Below, piece by piece: positions 30,755 to 39,464 of a DNA stretch of 45,000 nucleotides. The notes beneath the pieces are model-generated. The model was not told the DNA's origin. It did no database searches and saw only the letters and a program-made list of their open reading frames with translations. This DNA is from Prorocentrum cordatum (taxonomy: Eukaryota > Sar > Dinophyceae > Prorocentrales > Prorocentraceae). The first letter of the stretch is position 1. Every line of letters begins with the position of its first letter. The position numbers and the translations under genes were made by a program. The stretch lies in the NCBI GenBank assembly GCA_963575745.1, contig CAUYUJ010000358.1:62613-107612 (forward strand). Direction: 5' to 3'.

Positions 30755-30795
30755 CTAGAAGCATCGCGCGCGCTTCGCGCGCGCTCAAGTTCTAG
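30755..30795. repeat. Dispersed hairpin, copy B
   Basis: CTAGAAGCATCGCGCGCGC, then TTC, then GCGCGCGCTCAAGTTCTAG. The outer CTAGAA/TTCTAG and inner GCGCGCGC/GCGCGCGC arms pair perfectly. It is preceded by (TA)n and GTACAC, as in copy A at 23735. Confidence 0.8.
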
Positions 30796-30839
30796 CTAGG
30801 CTTGATGGGCGAACACATGGAATATCATCCTTGTCGTTT

Positions 30840-32065
30840 CTTGCGTCCAGGGACTCTTTTGGAGGCCCTGCGCAAGCCTCGGAATTGTATAGAAGGGGAA
30901 CTGCGGAAACGGAAAAATCATTAATTGCCTTTAGGTGTTCAACGATTTGAGGCCCTCGAAAGCTTCCTGGGTTCTTTTCTGGGGCCTTCGTTGTGGTCTG
31001 TTGTGCAAGAATAGACAGGGGGCGAACTTGGAGAAAAACAAATTGGTGGGATTTCTCTTTCTTTCAAGTTGTAGTGCCCGGGCTGTGGGTTAGACGACTT
31101 CTGGATGCAGGCCATGGTCTGTTGGGATGCCTCTCGGGGTCTTCGTGCAACAATAAGCAGGGGGTGATTTCGAAAAAAGGGGACTTCTAAAATTCCACTG
31201 CTTCAACTCATGGGATCGTGGGATCCCGAATTCTACAATGGCTTCAGGGGCAGCCAAGAGGACACGAAGACGATCCAAGAGTGCCACGACAGCGTCAGAG
31301 AGTTCAACAGCATTCCCGAAACATTTTTGCATGTGACCCCGAAGTCTTGATGGGGCTCGAGGAAGAGAATAGGGAGCAGGAGTCCCAATTTGAAAAGAAA
31401 GGGATCTCTGCAATTCCTTTTTGTCAAATTCCTCGGTCTTGGAGCGTTGGAAACGGGAAAACGTGACAAGGCGAAACATGTAGACAAAAACAAACTGGAA
31501 AACAACGATTTTACCCTCTTCGAGCTCTCTCGGGACGGCTCTCGAAGCTCTATTGGGCTGTTTGGGGGGCCTCGTCGGAGCTTTTCGGGGGCCTCTCAGG
31601 GTCTGGGGTGTGTTGGAGGCCTCGAGGGGGTCCTGGAGTCCTCTCTATTCTGGGGTGGTCTGGGGCTGTCCGGGGCGCCTCTTCGGCAATCTTGGGGCCG
31701 TCTTGGTCCCTCTTGGGGCCGTCTTGGGGGCCTCTTGGGGGGTCTTGGGGCGGTCTTGGGGCGGTCTTGGGGGCCTCTTCGGCTCCTGGAGCGTTGGAAA
31801 CATGAAATGGTGAGAAGGCCAAAAACCCAGAACAAACCATTAAAATTAACGATTTTAGGTTCTCTGGGCGCTCTCGGGAGGCCCCTCGGAGCTCTCTTGA
31901 GGTCTCTTGGAGGCCTCCTGGGAGCCTGGAGAGCCGCCCGAAAGCTATCCTGGGTTGCTTGGGAGCGTCTTGGGCAATTCTTTTACGTTCTAGGGGCTTC
32001 TTGGGGTCGTCTTGGGCTGTCTTTGGGCATTGTGGGGGCTCCCCGGGAGGCCGGGAAGCGCGGTA
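30840..32065 (-). repeat. CCAAGAGGCC superfamily, reverse orientation, with spacers
   Basis: 31535-32060 is dense GGCCTCTTGGGG/CCGTCTTGGGGC. Before it come AT-richer spacers: GGAGCGTTGGAAACGGGAAA ... AACAACGATTTTA (about 31440-31515) and GGAGCGTTGGAAACATGAAA ... AATTAACGATTTTAGG (about 31790-31860). These are related to each other and more distantly to the GATTTTAGC...TTCCGACG spacers elsewhere. 31000-31210 holds two diverged copies of a CAA(G/T)AATA(G/A)(A/G)CAGGGGG-containing segment. No gene seen. Confidence 0.8.
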
Positions 32066-32295
32066 CCGCGAGCGCAATCGAGATGTGAAGGAGGTGGAGG
32101 ACGCCCCAGGAGGGGGCCAGGCGTATTTGTTTATATAATACATACACCTGTACATATAGATATCTAAACATACATCTACACCTATACGACTACCCTTCAC
32201 GTGATGAGGAGATTGTGGGTGGGGAAGTTCAGCTCTGAATGTGCGATTGGGGTCGGATCGGATTCGGCGGAAACCAGTTGGGCACCACGGATCAC
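32066..32295. other. Unassigned spacer
   Basis: Includes a short ATACATAC/TATAGATAT tract (32140-32175). Nothing else recognised. Confidence 0.4.
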
Positions 32296-32580
32296 CTGTT
32301 AGGACATGCATCTGTCAATATCACTCTCTATCTACCTATCGATCTCACTATCGATCTCGCGCTATCTATCGATCTCGCTGTCTATCGATCGCGCAGTCGA
32401 TCTCACGATCCATCTCACTATCAATCTATCTATCGATCTCGCTATCGATCTCACTATCGACCACACGGGACACCACGGGTCACCGCGGCACGGGACACCG
32501 CTGGACACCACGGAACACCACGGGACACCGCGCCACGGGACACCACGGGACACCGCGGGACACTGGCGGGACACCCCTGA
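32296..32580 (+). repeat. TATCGATCTCGC and CACGGGACAC minisatellites
   Basis: 32300-32462 has ~12-bp ATCGATCTC(A/G)CTATCGATCT words. 32463-32580 has ~10-bp ACCACGGGACACC words. Both are imperfect. Confidence 0.9.
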
Positions 32581-32937
32581 GCCAAACGCCGGCCAACTGG
32601 GGGCGCAGAGACACTGGAGCCCAGCTTCGAACTGGCCAGGGCGGGTTCGCTCCTCTCCCGCCCACGCAGTTTCGCATCGCCCGAACGCACGACGCGAACA
32701 CGAAACCGAAACCGATTTTCCGGAGGGAAGTCTCCATGTCACTTCGAACTCACCACCCAACCTCCGATAAAAGTAAGAATAACAAAGATTCGCGAGCGCC
32801 CCACGCATCGTCGCCCCGCACGCCCCGGCGGTTTCAGAGCCAACAGTTAGCAAGCGGGGCCACGACGTAAACGCTGCCTCGGGCACACCCTGGAACACCT
32901 CAAGGTATCTCAACGACCAGGCCACCGAGTGTCGTTA
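32581..32937 (-). pseudogene. Unrecognised coding-like stretch of about 115 codons
   Basis: After a TAA near 32937, a minus-strand frame stays open. It includes AWSLRYLEVFQGVPEAAFTS, then GALANLCYSYFYRRLGGEFE, VTWRLPSGKSVSVSC and LQCLCAPSWPAFGSG, before running into the GTCCC minisatellite at about 32580. Composition is balanced and non-repetitive. There is no family I recognise and no clear start: the first candidate start is GTG, with the first ATG about 40 codons in. It may be an exon, a gene remnant or a chance frame. Confidence 0.22.
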
Positions 32938-32939
32938 CC

Positions 32940-33180
32940 GTTGCGCATTCCCATGCCAAGGAGGTCGTCGGAATCGCCATCGCGCTGGCATCGGCGTCGT
33001 CGGCGTCGCCCTCGCAGTCGACGTCGGCATGTGCACCGTCGGCGGCATCGTCAGCGTCGCCGTCGCTGTTGTCGTCGGCATCGCCGGCTTCGGCGCCGTC
33101 GGCGCCGTCGGCCGCGTCGGCAACGTCAACGGCGTCGTCGTCGTCGTCGCCGTCGGTGTCGGAGGGCGAGGCGGAGGAGG
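32940..33180 (+). repeat. GTCGTCGGC triplet-rich tract
   Basis: Imperfect GTCGGCATCGCCG/GTCGTC repeats giving Ala/Ser, Arg or Val/Gly frames. 33180-33460 is mixed with no gene recognised. Confidence 0.85.
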
Positions 33181-33465
33181 CGAAGCAAAGGGCCTCCCCG
33201 CCCTGCTCCTTCGTCAACCCCGCATCTCCCTCTCCTTCAAACTCCCCACCGTACTCAACAATTACACAATATGAACACTACTCTCCTCCATCCCCTGATG
33301 GCGTGCGGAAGATAGCGGGCACCCCTCCGCGTACTGTTTTTACCTAACAGCGAAGACTGATAGGTTTCTAATGGGGTCAAAAGAGAGCATCTGATGACTC
33401 CCCAGTGGGGTCTGGGCGGGAGCCGGACAGGCGAGAACCGGGCTCGTTTTAAGCAAACAGTCACA

Positions 33466-33812
33466 CACTTCGTGCTCTTCGACCTCCCAGAACTCCATTC
33501 CCGGGCCACATTTTGAATGCCCGGAGCCAACTGTAGGCCACTTCGTGCTCTTCGACTTCCCAGAACTCCATTCCCGGGCCACATTTTGGATGCCCGGAGC
33601 CAACTGTAGGCCACTTCGTGCTCTTCGAGTTCCCAGAACTCCATTCCCGGGCCACATTTTGAATGCCCGGGGCCAACTGTAGGCCACTTCGTGGTCTTCA
33701 AGTTCCCAGAACTCCATTCCTGGGCATGATTTTGAATGCCCGGAGCCAACTGTAGGCCACTTCGTGTTCTTCGAGTTCCCAGAACTCCATTCCTGGGCCA
33801 CATTTTGAATGC
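33466..33812 (+). repeat. 73-bp tandem repeat (third unrelated 73-bp satellite), five copies
   Basis: GGCCACTTCGTGCTCTTCGA, CTTCCCAGAACTCCATTCCC and GGGCCACATTTTGAATGCCC recur with unit starts at about 33466, 33539, 33612, 33685 and 33758, exactly 73 bp apart. The sequence is unrelated to the 73-bp units at 1205 and 24924. Confidence 0.97.
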
Positions 33813-34795
33813 TGAGGCAGGCTGATTCTGAGGCTGAGGCAGGCTGAGGCTGAGGCAGGCTGAGGCTGAGGCCGAGGCTGAAGGCAGACTGAGGCTGAGG
33901 CTGAAGCAGGCTGAGGCTGAGGCTGAGGCAGGCTGAGGCTGAGGCTGAGGCAGGCTGATGCTGAGGCAGGCTGAGGCTGAGGCTGAGGCTGATGCAGGCT
34001 GAGGCTGAGGCAGGCTGAGGCTGAGGCCGAGGCTGAAGGCAGACTGAGGCTGAGGCTGAAGCAGGCTGAGGCTGAGGCTGAGGCAGGCTGAGGCTGAGGC
34101 TGAGGCTGAGGCTGATGCAGGGTGAGGCTGAGGCAGGCTGAGGCTGAGGCCGAGGCTGAGGCTGAGGCTGAGGCTGAGGCTGAGGCTGAGGCAGGCTGAG
34201 GCTGAGGCAGGCTGAGGCTGAGGCCGAGGCTGAAGGCAGACTGAGGCTGAGGCTGAAGCAGGCTGAGGCTGAGGCTGAGGCAGGCTGAGGCTGAGGCTGA
34301 GGCAGGCTGATGCTGAGGCAGGCTGAGGCTGAGGCTGAGGCTGATGCAGGCTGAGGCTGAGGCAGGCTGAGGCTGAGCCCGAGGCTGAAGGCAGACTGAG
34401 GCTGAGGCTGAAGCAGGCTGAGGCTGAGGCTGAGGCAGGCTGAGGCTGAGGCTGAGGCAGGCTGATGCTGAGGCAGGCTGAGGCTGAGGCTGATGCAGGC
34501 TGAGGCTGAGGCAGGCTGAGGCTGAGGCCGAGGCTGAAGGCAGACTGAGGCTGAGGCTGAAGCAGGCTGAGGCTGAGGCAAAGGCAGGCTGAGGCTGAGG
34601 CAGGCTGATGCTGAGGCAGGCTGAGGCTGAGGCTGAGGCTGATGCAGGCTGAGGCTGAGGCAGCTGCTGAGGCTGCGGATGCTGAGGCTGAAGCAGGCTG
34701 AGGCTGAGGCTGAGCAGGCTGAGGCTGAGGCTGAGGCAGGCTGAGGCTGAGGCTGAGGCAGGCTGACTGAGGCTGAGGCTGAGGCTGACTGCGAC
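33813..34795 (+). repeat. (GAGGCT)n array with ~155-bp higher-order units
   Basis: Hexanucleotide GAGGCT/GAGGCAGGCT runs for almost 1 kb and starts exactly where the 73-bp array stops. The landmark CCGAGGCTGAAGGCAGACTG recurs at about 33872, 34027, 34224, 34379 and 34528, so blocks of ~150-200 bp were duplicated. Minus-strand frames of up to 413 codons (Pro-Gln/Ala-Ser/Leu-Ser) are artefacts of the 6-bp period. Confidence 0.96.
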
Positions 34796-34984
34796 TGCCG
34801 TTGCCACTGCGACTGTCATCGCGAATGCGACTACGACTGCGAGAACAGCAGAATTCTACAACTGGATTCTCATCTGAATCTGAAGGGGGATGCTTCCAGG
34901 TATGCTCCTACACATCGCTGTTAGGTTGCTTTGCCGGGATAATTTACACACAGGATTTCCCGGAATTGGGTTTTCGCTTTGTTT

Positions 34985-35185
34985 TTTTGTCAAAATGATG
35001 CTCTCGCTGAGGCGCGGGCTTCATTTTCGGGCTTCCGCTCGTTCCGAATCGTGCTCCCGCTGCAACGCTGGCCTCGTTTCCGTGCTTCCGCTCGTTCCGA
35101 ATCGTGCTCCCGCTGCAGCGCTGGCCTCATTTCCGCGCTTCCGCTCGTTCCGAATCGTGCTCCCGCTGCAGCGCTGGCGTCATTT
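34985..35185 (+). repeat. 53-bp tandem repeat, about 3.5 copies
   Basis: CTCGTTCCGAATCGTGCTCC with CGCTGCAGCGCTGGCCTCAT starts near 35038, 35091 and 35144, exactly 53 bp apart. Confidence 0.9.
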
Positions 35186-35495
35186 CCAGTGCCATGCCAC
35201 GGCATGCAATGCATTGCGAGGTTGTGTTCCGCTGCGCGATGCCATGCCTTCAGCTGCAGCTGTCATATCCAGTGCTTAAGTGCCACGTCATGCTATGCCA
35301 TGCTACGCTTTGATCTTCAACGCCATGCTATGCAATGTTATGTTCGGGGCCGCTGTGCGATGCCATGCTTTGCGTTGCAAAGCTTTGTGATGCAATGCTT
35401 CACTACGCCACGCCACGCCATGCTGTGACATACTACGATTTGCGGTGCTCTTCTACGCCATGCCATGCCGTGCTCTACAATGCATCGCGTACCCT
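35186..35495 (+). repeat. ATGCCATGC-type degenerate repeat
   Basis: Many GCCATGC, TATGC, CACGCCATG and TGCAATGC words with ~5-bp spacing. No gene. Confidence 0.8.
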
Positions 35496-35589
35496 TTCGG
35501 GATCATTGCCCTGGTCGACATCCGACTGTGCGAGTAGAGAGGGGATCTACGCCATGGGAAGAGATGGGAGGGAGGGGTAGGATGTCGGA

Positions 35590-36175
35590 TATAACGCGAG
35601 CGCACCTAGCTTGTTTGTATCCCATCCCCCTCACCCTCATTCACCTCCTCCACCCCTCCCACCTCCTCCGCTTTCCCCTGCCCTTCAAAGACCTCAACCT
35701 ACTCCTTCGTCCCCCTCCTCCTCACGGAGACCATTCCCATCCAATCATCCCCAATGCTTCAACAGCACTGCACTTCAAGTACGAGAGCCCATGAGCTCCA
35801 TCTGACTCGACAAGGCTGCGCATACCATCAGCGCTACACAACACATATTCGCCTCCTCCCTCGGCTGAAACCCGCTTCCGTCTCGTCATCCTCCTCCCCT
35901 CGTCGTCGTCTTCCACCTTGGTCTCCTTACCGTCCTCCCACATTCTCGACATGCTCATCCTTCCCCCTGCCTGATCCTCCCCCTCCTTCGTCTCCTTATC
36001 CTCATTTGTTCCCCCCCTCCCCCTCGCCGCCCCTCTTCCAATGCTCTGTCGTTTCCTCCTCCCACCAACTGCCTATTCTCGTCCACCTCCTCATTCTCGC
36101 CCTCATCGTTCGTCCCGAGTTCCTCATCCTACTCTTCCTGCTCCAAGGTTCGTTTCCCCCTCTCCAAGGGGTGAT
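35590..36175 (+). repeat. TC-rich (CTCCTCC) low-complexity tract
   Basis: Pyrimidine-rich plus strand throughout. Ser/Pro/Leu frames are artefacts. A G/A-rich stretch follows at 36200-36390. Confidence 0.75.
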
Positions 36176-36345
36176 GCGGAGCAACAGGAAAACAGAAAGG
36201 AACTAGAAGCGACGGAGGAAGGAGAAGGAGGAGGAGGAGGAGCAGCAGGAGGAACGCGACGCGGATGCGGCAGGAAAGAAGGATGAAACGAACGAGGAGG
36301 GGTGGCGATGGACGAGGATGGAGAAGGGGGGTCGTCGATAGAGGG

Positions 36346-36561
36346 TCAGGAGGAAACGACTGGGGAAGGGGATGGAGGGATTGGGGGCGCACGAGGCTGG
36401 ATCCCGCTGCACCTGCATCTGAATTGGGCGCCCCGATCCTTCGCACGACCAGAGCGTTTTCTGTACAGGACGAGCACCATGCCGCCACAGCACAGGAGCA
36501 ACCCCACGCCGACGCCCACGAAGATGATTAACCTCTCCCGCCCGCCGGCCTCGCGCTGTCG
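36346..36561 (-). CDS. Small frame with one strong membrane segment, doubtful
   Basis: On the minus strand, between an in-frame TAG (36562-36564) and TGA (36346-36348), the frame reads LIIFVGVGVGLLLCCGGMVL, then VLYRKRSGRAKDRGAQF. This is a ~22-residue hydrophobic helix with a basic stop-transfer flank, the usual look of a single-pass membrane exon, and it is not a repeat. There is no ATG before the helix, so it would need an upstream exon. The GT/GC-rich composition could make such a helix by chance. Confidence 0.2.
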   Translation of the reverse strand, partial: RQREAGGRERLIIFVGVGVGLLLCCGGMVLVLYRKRSGRAKDRGAQFRCRCSGIQPRAPPIPPSPSPVVSS

Positions 36562-37379
36562 CTACTGCTGCGATTTCTCCGCTGCTCCCCTCGCCATCCC
36601 CCGCCGCATCACTTCTCCTCCGCACCCCGTCCCACCGCCCCATCCTTCTGCCTCCCCCTCCCCTCCACATCCCTCCCCTATGACTCTCGGGCGCACGCTA
36701 GACTGTATGACTGAGTCATGGATCTGACGCGTGGGCGCTGATTAGATCCACGGATCGGGGAACGCGTTTCACCCTCCTCCCGAAACATGGTACCAGTGCC
36801 GCCCGACTTGGCAACGGAGCGCGTCCTAATTGTATGGAAGCGGGACCCGCCGCTAATCCACGCGCCTTGATCCATGTTCGCGTTTCCTCGAGACTCTTTC
36901 ACATCCCCCCCCGCCTCCTCTCGCCTCTCCTCATCCTCCTCCTCCTCCTCATCATCATCATTATTCCCCTTCTTCCTCTCCGCCCCGCCCGTCCCCCCTC
37001 ACCACCACAACAATCATCCCCCTCTTCTCTTCCCCAGTGTTATTCCTTGCCTTGTCAGCTCATCTTCCTCTCCATGCTCCTCCTCCCGCCCCTTCTCCTC
37101 CTCCCGTCCTCATCCCCTTTCCCCGTTCCCCGTCTCCCCCTCACATCCTCCTCTCCCCCTTTCCTTGGCATACTGTCGACTTGCATGCTCCCAGAGACCG
37201 GCCGCGCACTCAGAGACCGAGCTCGACGGAACCAGAACCGAATGGCCACACACTTCTGTCAACGGAATCGAAACACCGTGCATGTAGGGGCTCCCGCCTA
37301 AAAGAAAGAACGCGGTCACTGAAAACAGGAAGGGGAGTGGGAGTCCAGGGGTCCACTTCTTGACCCCGACGAGAAGTTG
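36562..37379. other. CT-rich tracts and unassigned DNA
   Basis: 36590-36670 and 36880-37165 are CTCC/CCTCC-rich. 36690-36850 is mixed and includes the 13-nt palindrome ATGACTGAGTCAT (about 36706). No gene recognised. Confidence 0.55.
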
Positions 37380-37520
37380 GAGAATGTGGCAGACGGGCGA
37401 AGATGATGAAGATGATGATGACGATGACGACGGTGATGCTAACGCTGCTGCTGATGCTGATGATGACAACGACGATGACGACGACAACGACAACGACGAC
37501 GACGATGATGATGATAGTGC
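37380..37520 (+). repeat. GAT/GAC trinucleotide microsatellite
   Basis: Imperfect GATGATGACGATGACGACAA repeats, ending at the first copy of the 57-bp direct repeat. Confidence 0.95.
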
Positions 37521-37765
37521 GAACGGCGGGGGGCGGCCACGAGCGTTACGCCAGCAGCGAAGCACAGACTCGGAGAAACATTAAAGCTCAAGTGGGTGGG
37601 AGGGCCCAGGGTAGAACTTGAGCGAGGGAATGCGGCCGCGGAGTTGCAACAAATGCCGACAAGTCGCTGTATGTGGACGATTCGGGGCCATCTTGTTTCA
37701 TTTTTGTGCGAACGGCGGAGGGCGGCCACGAGCGTTACGCCAACAGTGAAGCACAGACTCGGTAC
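37517..37765 (+). repeat. 57-bp direct repeat, two copies 192 bp apart
   Basis: GTGCGAACGGCGG(G/A)GGGCGG, CCACGAGCGTTACGCCA(G/A)C and AG(C/T)GAAGCACAGACTCGG occur at 37517-37573 and 37709-37765 with about three differences. The second copy lies just beyond the 3' end of the DIRS-like remnant (minus strand). Confidence 0.9.
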
Positions 37766-37804
37766 CACACGCTAGGTCTGACCAGGTGGCAACAGCCGAA
37801 TTAC

Positions 37805-38542
37805 TCATTGACCAACAATTTTCTTATATCTCGCGGCGCGGGACAGATGACGAGCTTCGGCCACTATCATTTCAGCGCCAGCAATGGCGACTTCTGATGG
37901 GATACCCTTAGAAGAGGCCCGAGCAACGGCGTCAAGAGCTGGACGCCCCAGGCCTCCCAGGTGACGTCTCTGAGTGCGATCGCAAAGGCCTTGGGCGCAG
38001 AGGCAACGACGAGCGAGGCACTCAAGGTCCCGCACGCCCCAACCGACAAGGTGGATTCGCTGTCTGACGCGACCCGCACACATGCAAGAGTCGAGGGAGC
38101 AGGAAGAGGAGGACGAGGCAAGGAGAGGGGACAAGCGGGGATGCCTCCAGATGAGGCTCGACTCAGGGCGCATAAAAATGATCGGGGCTCGGCGGAAGAT
38201 ACATTCAGCAATCAATTTGAAGGTGGAACCTGCCAGAGCGTTGGCAACTCGCACGGCACGACAGGCGGCCTCTGAGGCTCTATGTACGTGCAACAGAGAA
38301 TAAACCTTGCGGACACGCGCGGCCCCTGGCGCCCGGGTGTCCCATGGCAAGGATGCCCAGACACCAAGCACAGCTGAGGCGCGCACCCAGCCAGTCAGAC
38401 CCTTCAAGACCTGAGGGTCAGCGAGGTCGTCGAGGCGGTGACGAGCAACGTTCACCGCTACGGTGTCGAGCCCGCGGGCCTCACACACTCGCCGAACACG
38501 GTCGGGGACGCAGGTGCAGAGCATGATGGGGTAAGGCATTAC
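37805..38542 (-). pseudogene. Methyltransferase-like (ENP-type) domain, degenerate
   Basis: The frame, in phase with RNase H, carries MLCTCVPDRVRRVCEARGLD, then LADPQVLKGLTGWVRASAVL, GVWASLPWDT, RAPIIFMRPESSLIWRHP and LDSCMCAGRVRQRIHLVGW, ending with ARRCLCAQGLCDRTQRRHLG. This spacing resembles the 'TPC...S / ENP..S.LW..P / D.C..G...RK.T / H..L.G' domain that I recall following YR in dinoflagellate DIRS-like elements, and it may relate to the methyltransferase region of DIRS1. The key positions read MRPESS in place of ENP.(T/S)S, and SLPWDT in place of TPC..(W/F)S, so a catalytic role is unlikely. The link is from memory and needs a profile search. Confidence 0.45.
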
Positions 38543-39460
38543 AGTGGCATGCGCCCGCGCTCGTCGCCACAGGCGCCTCGCCCGAAGAGCCACATGTCGG
38601 TCCTCACGGGGGCCGTCTGCACCAGCGGTGACGCGGGCAGCGGCCTCAGGGGCGGCAGCGGCATCGAGAAGAAGCCCGTCCTCGCCATCACGTCCATGCC
38701 GAAGAGAACCAGGGCCTCCGCGAAGGCGCGCCGCAGCTGGTGTGGCGCGAAGGCGCAGAGGCTCTCCTCCTTGCGCCCTTGCCGCAACGCCTCGAGGAGA
38801 GCCCAGAGAAGGGGGTCGTCGACGATGACGCGCTCGACGGTGACCCCCGTCTTGCCAGGCCTCCCGCTCGCCGCGTCGCTCACCAGCAACGCCCAGAGCG
38901 GGTAGCCGTCCGCGGGGCCCGGCCTCGGAGCGATCGGGGGGGCCGCCGTGGGTCGGTAGGCCTCGCTGGGGCGCAGGTATGTGTCGAACGCAATCCTCAC
39001 GAGGGCCGCCTGCGACAGAAGGCCCCGAGACACCAGCACGCCCACGATGGCGAACCTCGCGACCCTCGGCAGCGGGGGCAGCGTCTGCGGCGGCACAAGC
39101 TTCGCCCAGCCCTGGCGGGCCCGCAAGGCCCGTGGCAGCGGACGGCCCCCTATCAACATCGACGGCAACTGGTGCTTCAGAGAGGCCATCGCGACGCGGC
39201 CCGTCGCACTGTCGTGCCCGTCGCGGAACAGGTGGACGAAGGACACCACGGGAATCGCGACGAGCTCGACGCTGTTCGCGAAGTCCCTGGTGGTCCAGAG
39301 GCACCAGTTCAGGAACCTGAGGGCGGAGGCGCGGTAGTACCTGCCCGTCGGCTCCGAGACCGCGTAGGCCTCCAGCGCCGACAGTCCGCCCCGCAGGAGT
39401 GTCAGCGGACCAGGATGCTCCCGCTGGCCCCGCGCCGCCTTGATCACCTCCCTGGGGGAT
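38539..39460 (-). pseudogene. Tyrosine recombinase (YR), C-terminally broken
   Basis: YR enzymes integrate the circular DNA copy of DIRS elements by strand exchange through an active-site Tyr. The frame, shifted +1 relative to RNase H, shows an N-terminal core-binding-like region (SALEAYAVSEPTGRYYRAS, ALRFLNWCLW). The first catalytic Arg is in AFDTYLRPSEAYRP (Arg at about 38973). A likely catalytic Lys on the beta-hairpin is in GRPGKTGVTVERVIVDDP. The helix SLCAFAPHQLRRAFAEALVL follows. A canonical second box (HxLRHGG-like) and the Tyr box are then expected, but the frame instead continues FFSMPLPPLRPLPASPL to a stop at 38539. The catalytic C-terminus therefore appears to be lost or replaced. 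The usable start is unclear: the first ATG is at 39591, inside the RNase H overlap. Confidence 0.7.
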
Positions 39461-39464
39461 CCGC

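Noticed and set aside
33340-34819. Minus-strand 413- and 373-codon frames, PQPQPASASA-like
   Set aside because: Artefact of the 6-bp GAGGCT period; no non-repetitive part except the adjoining 73-bp satellite.
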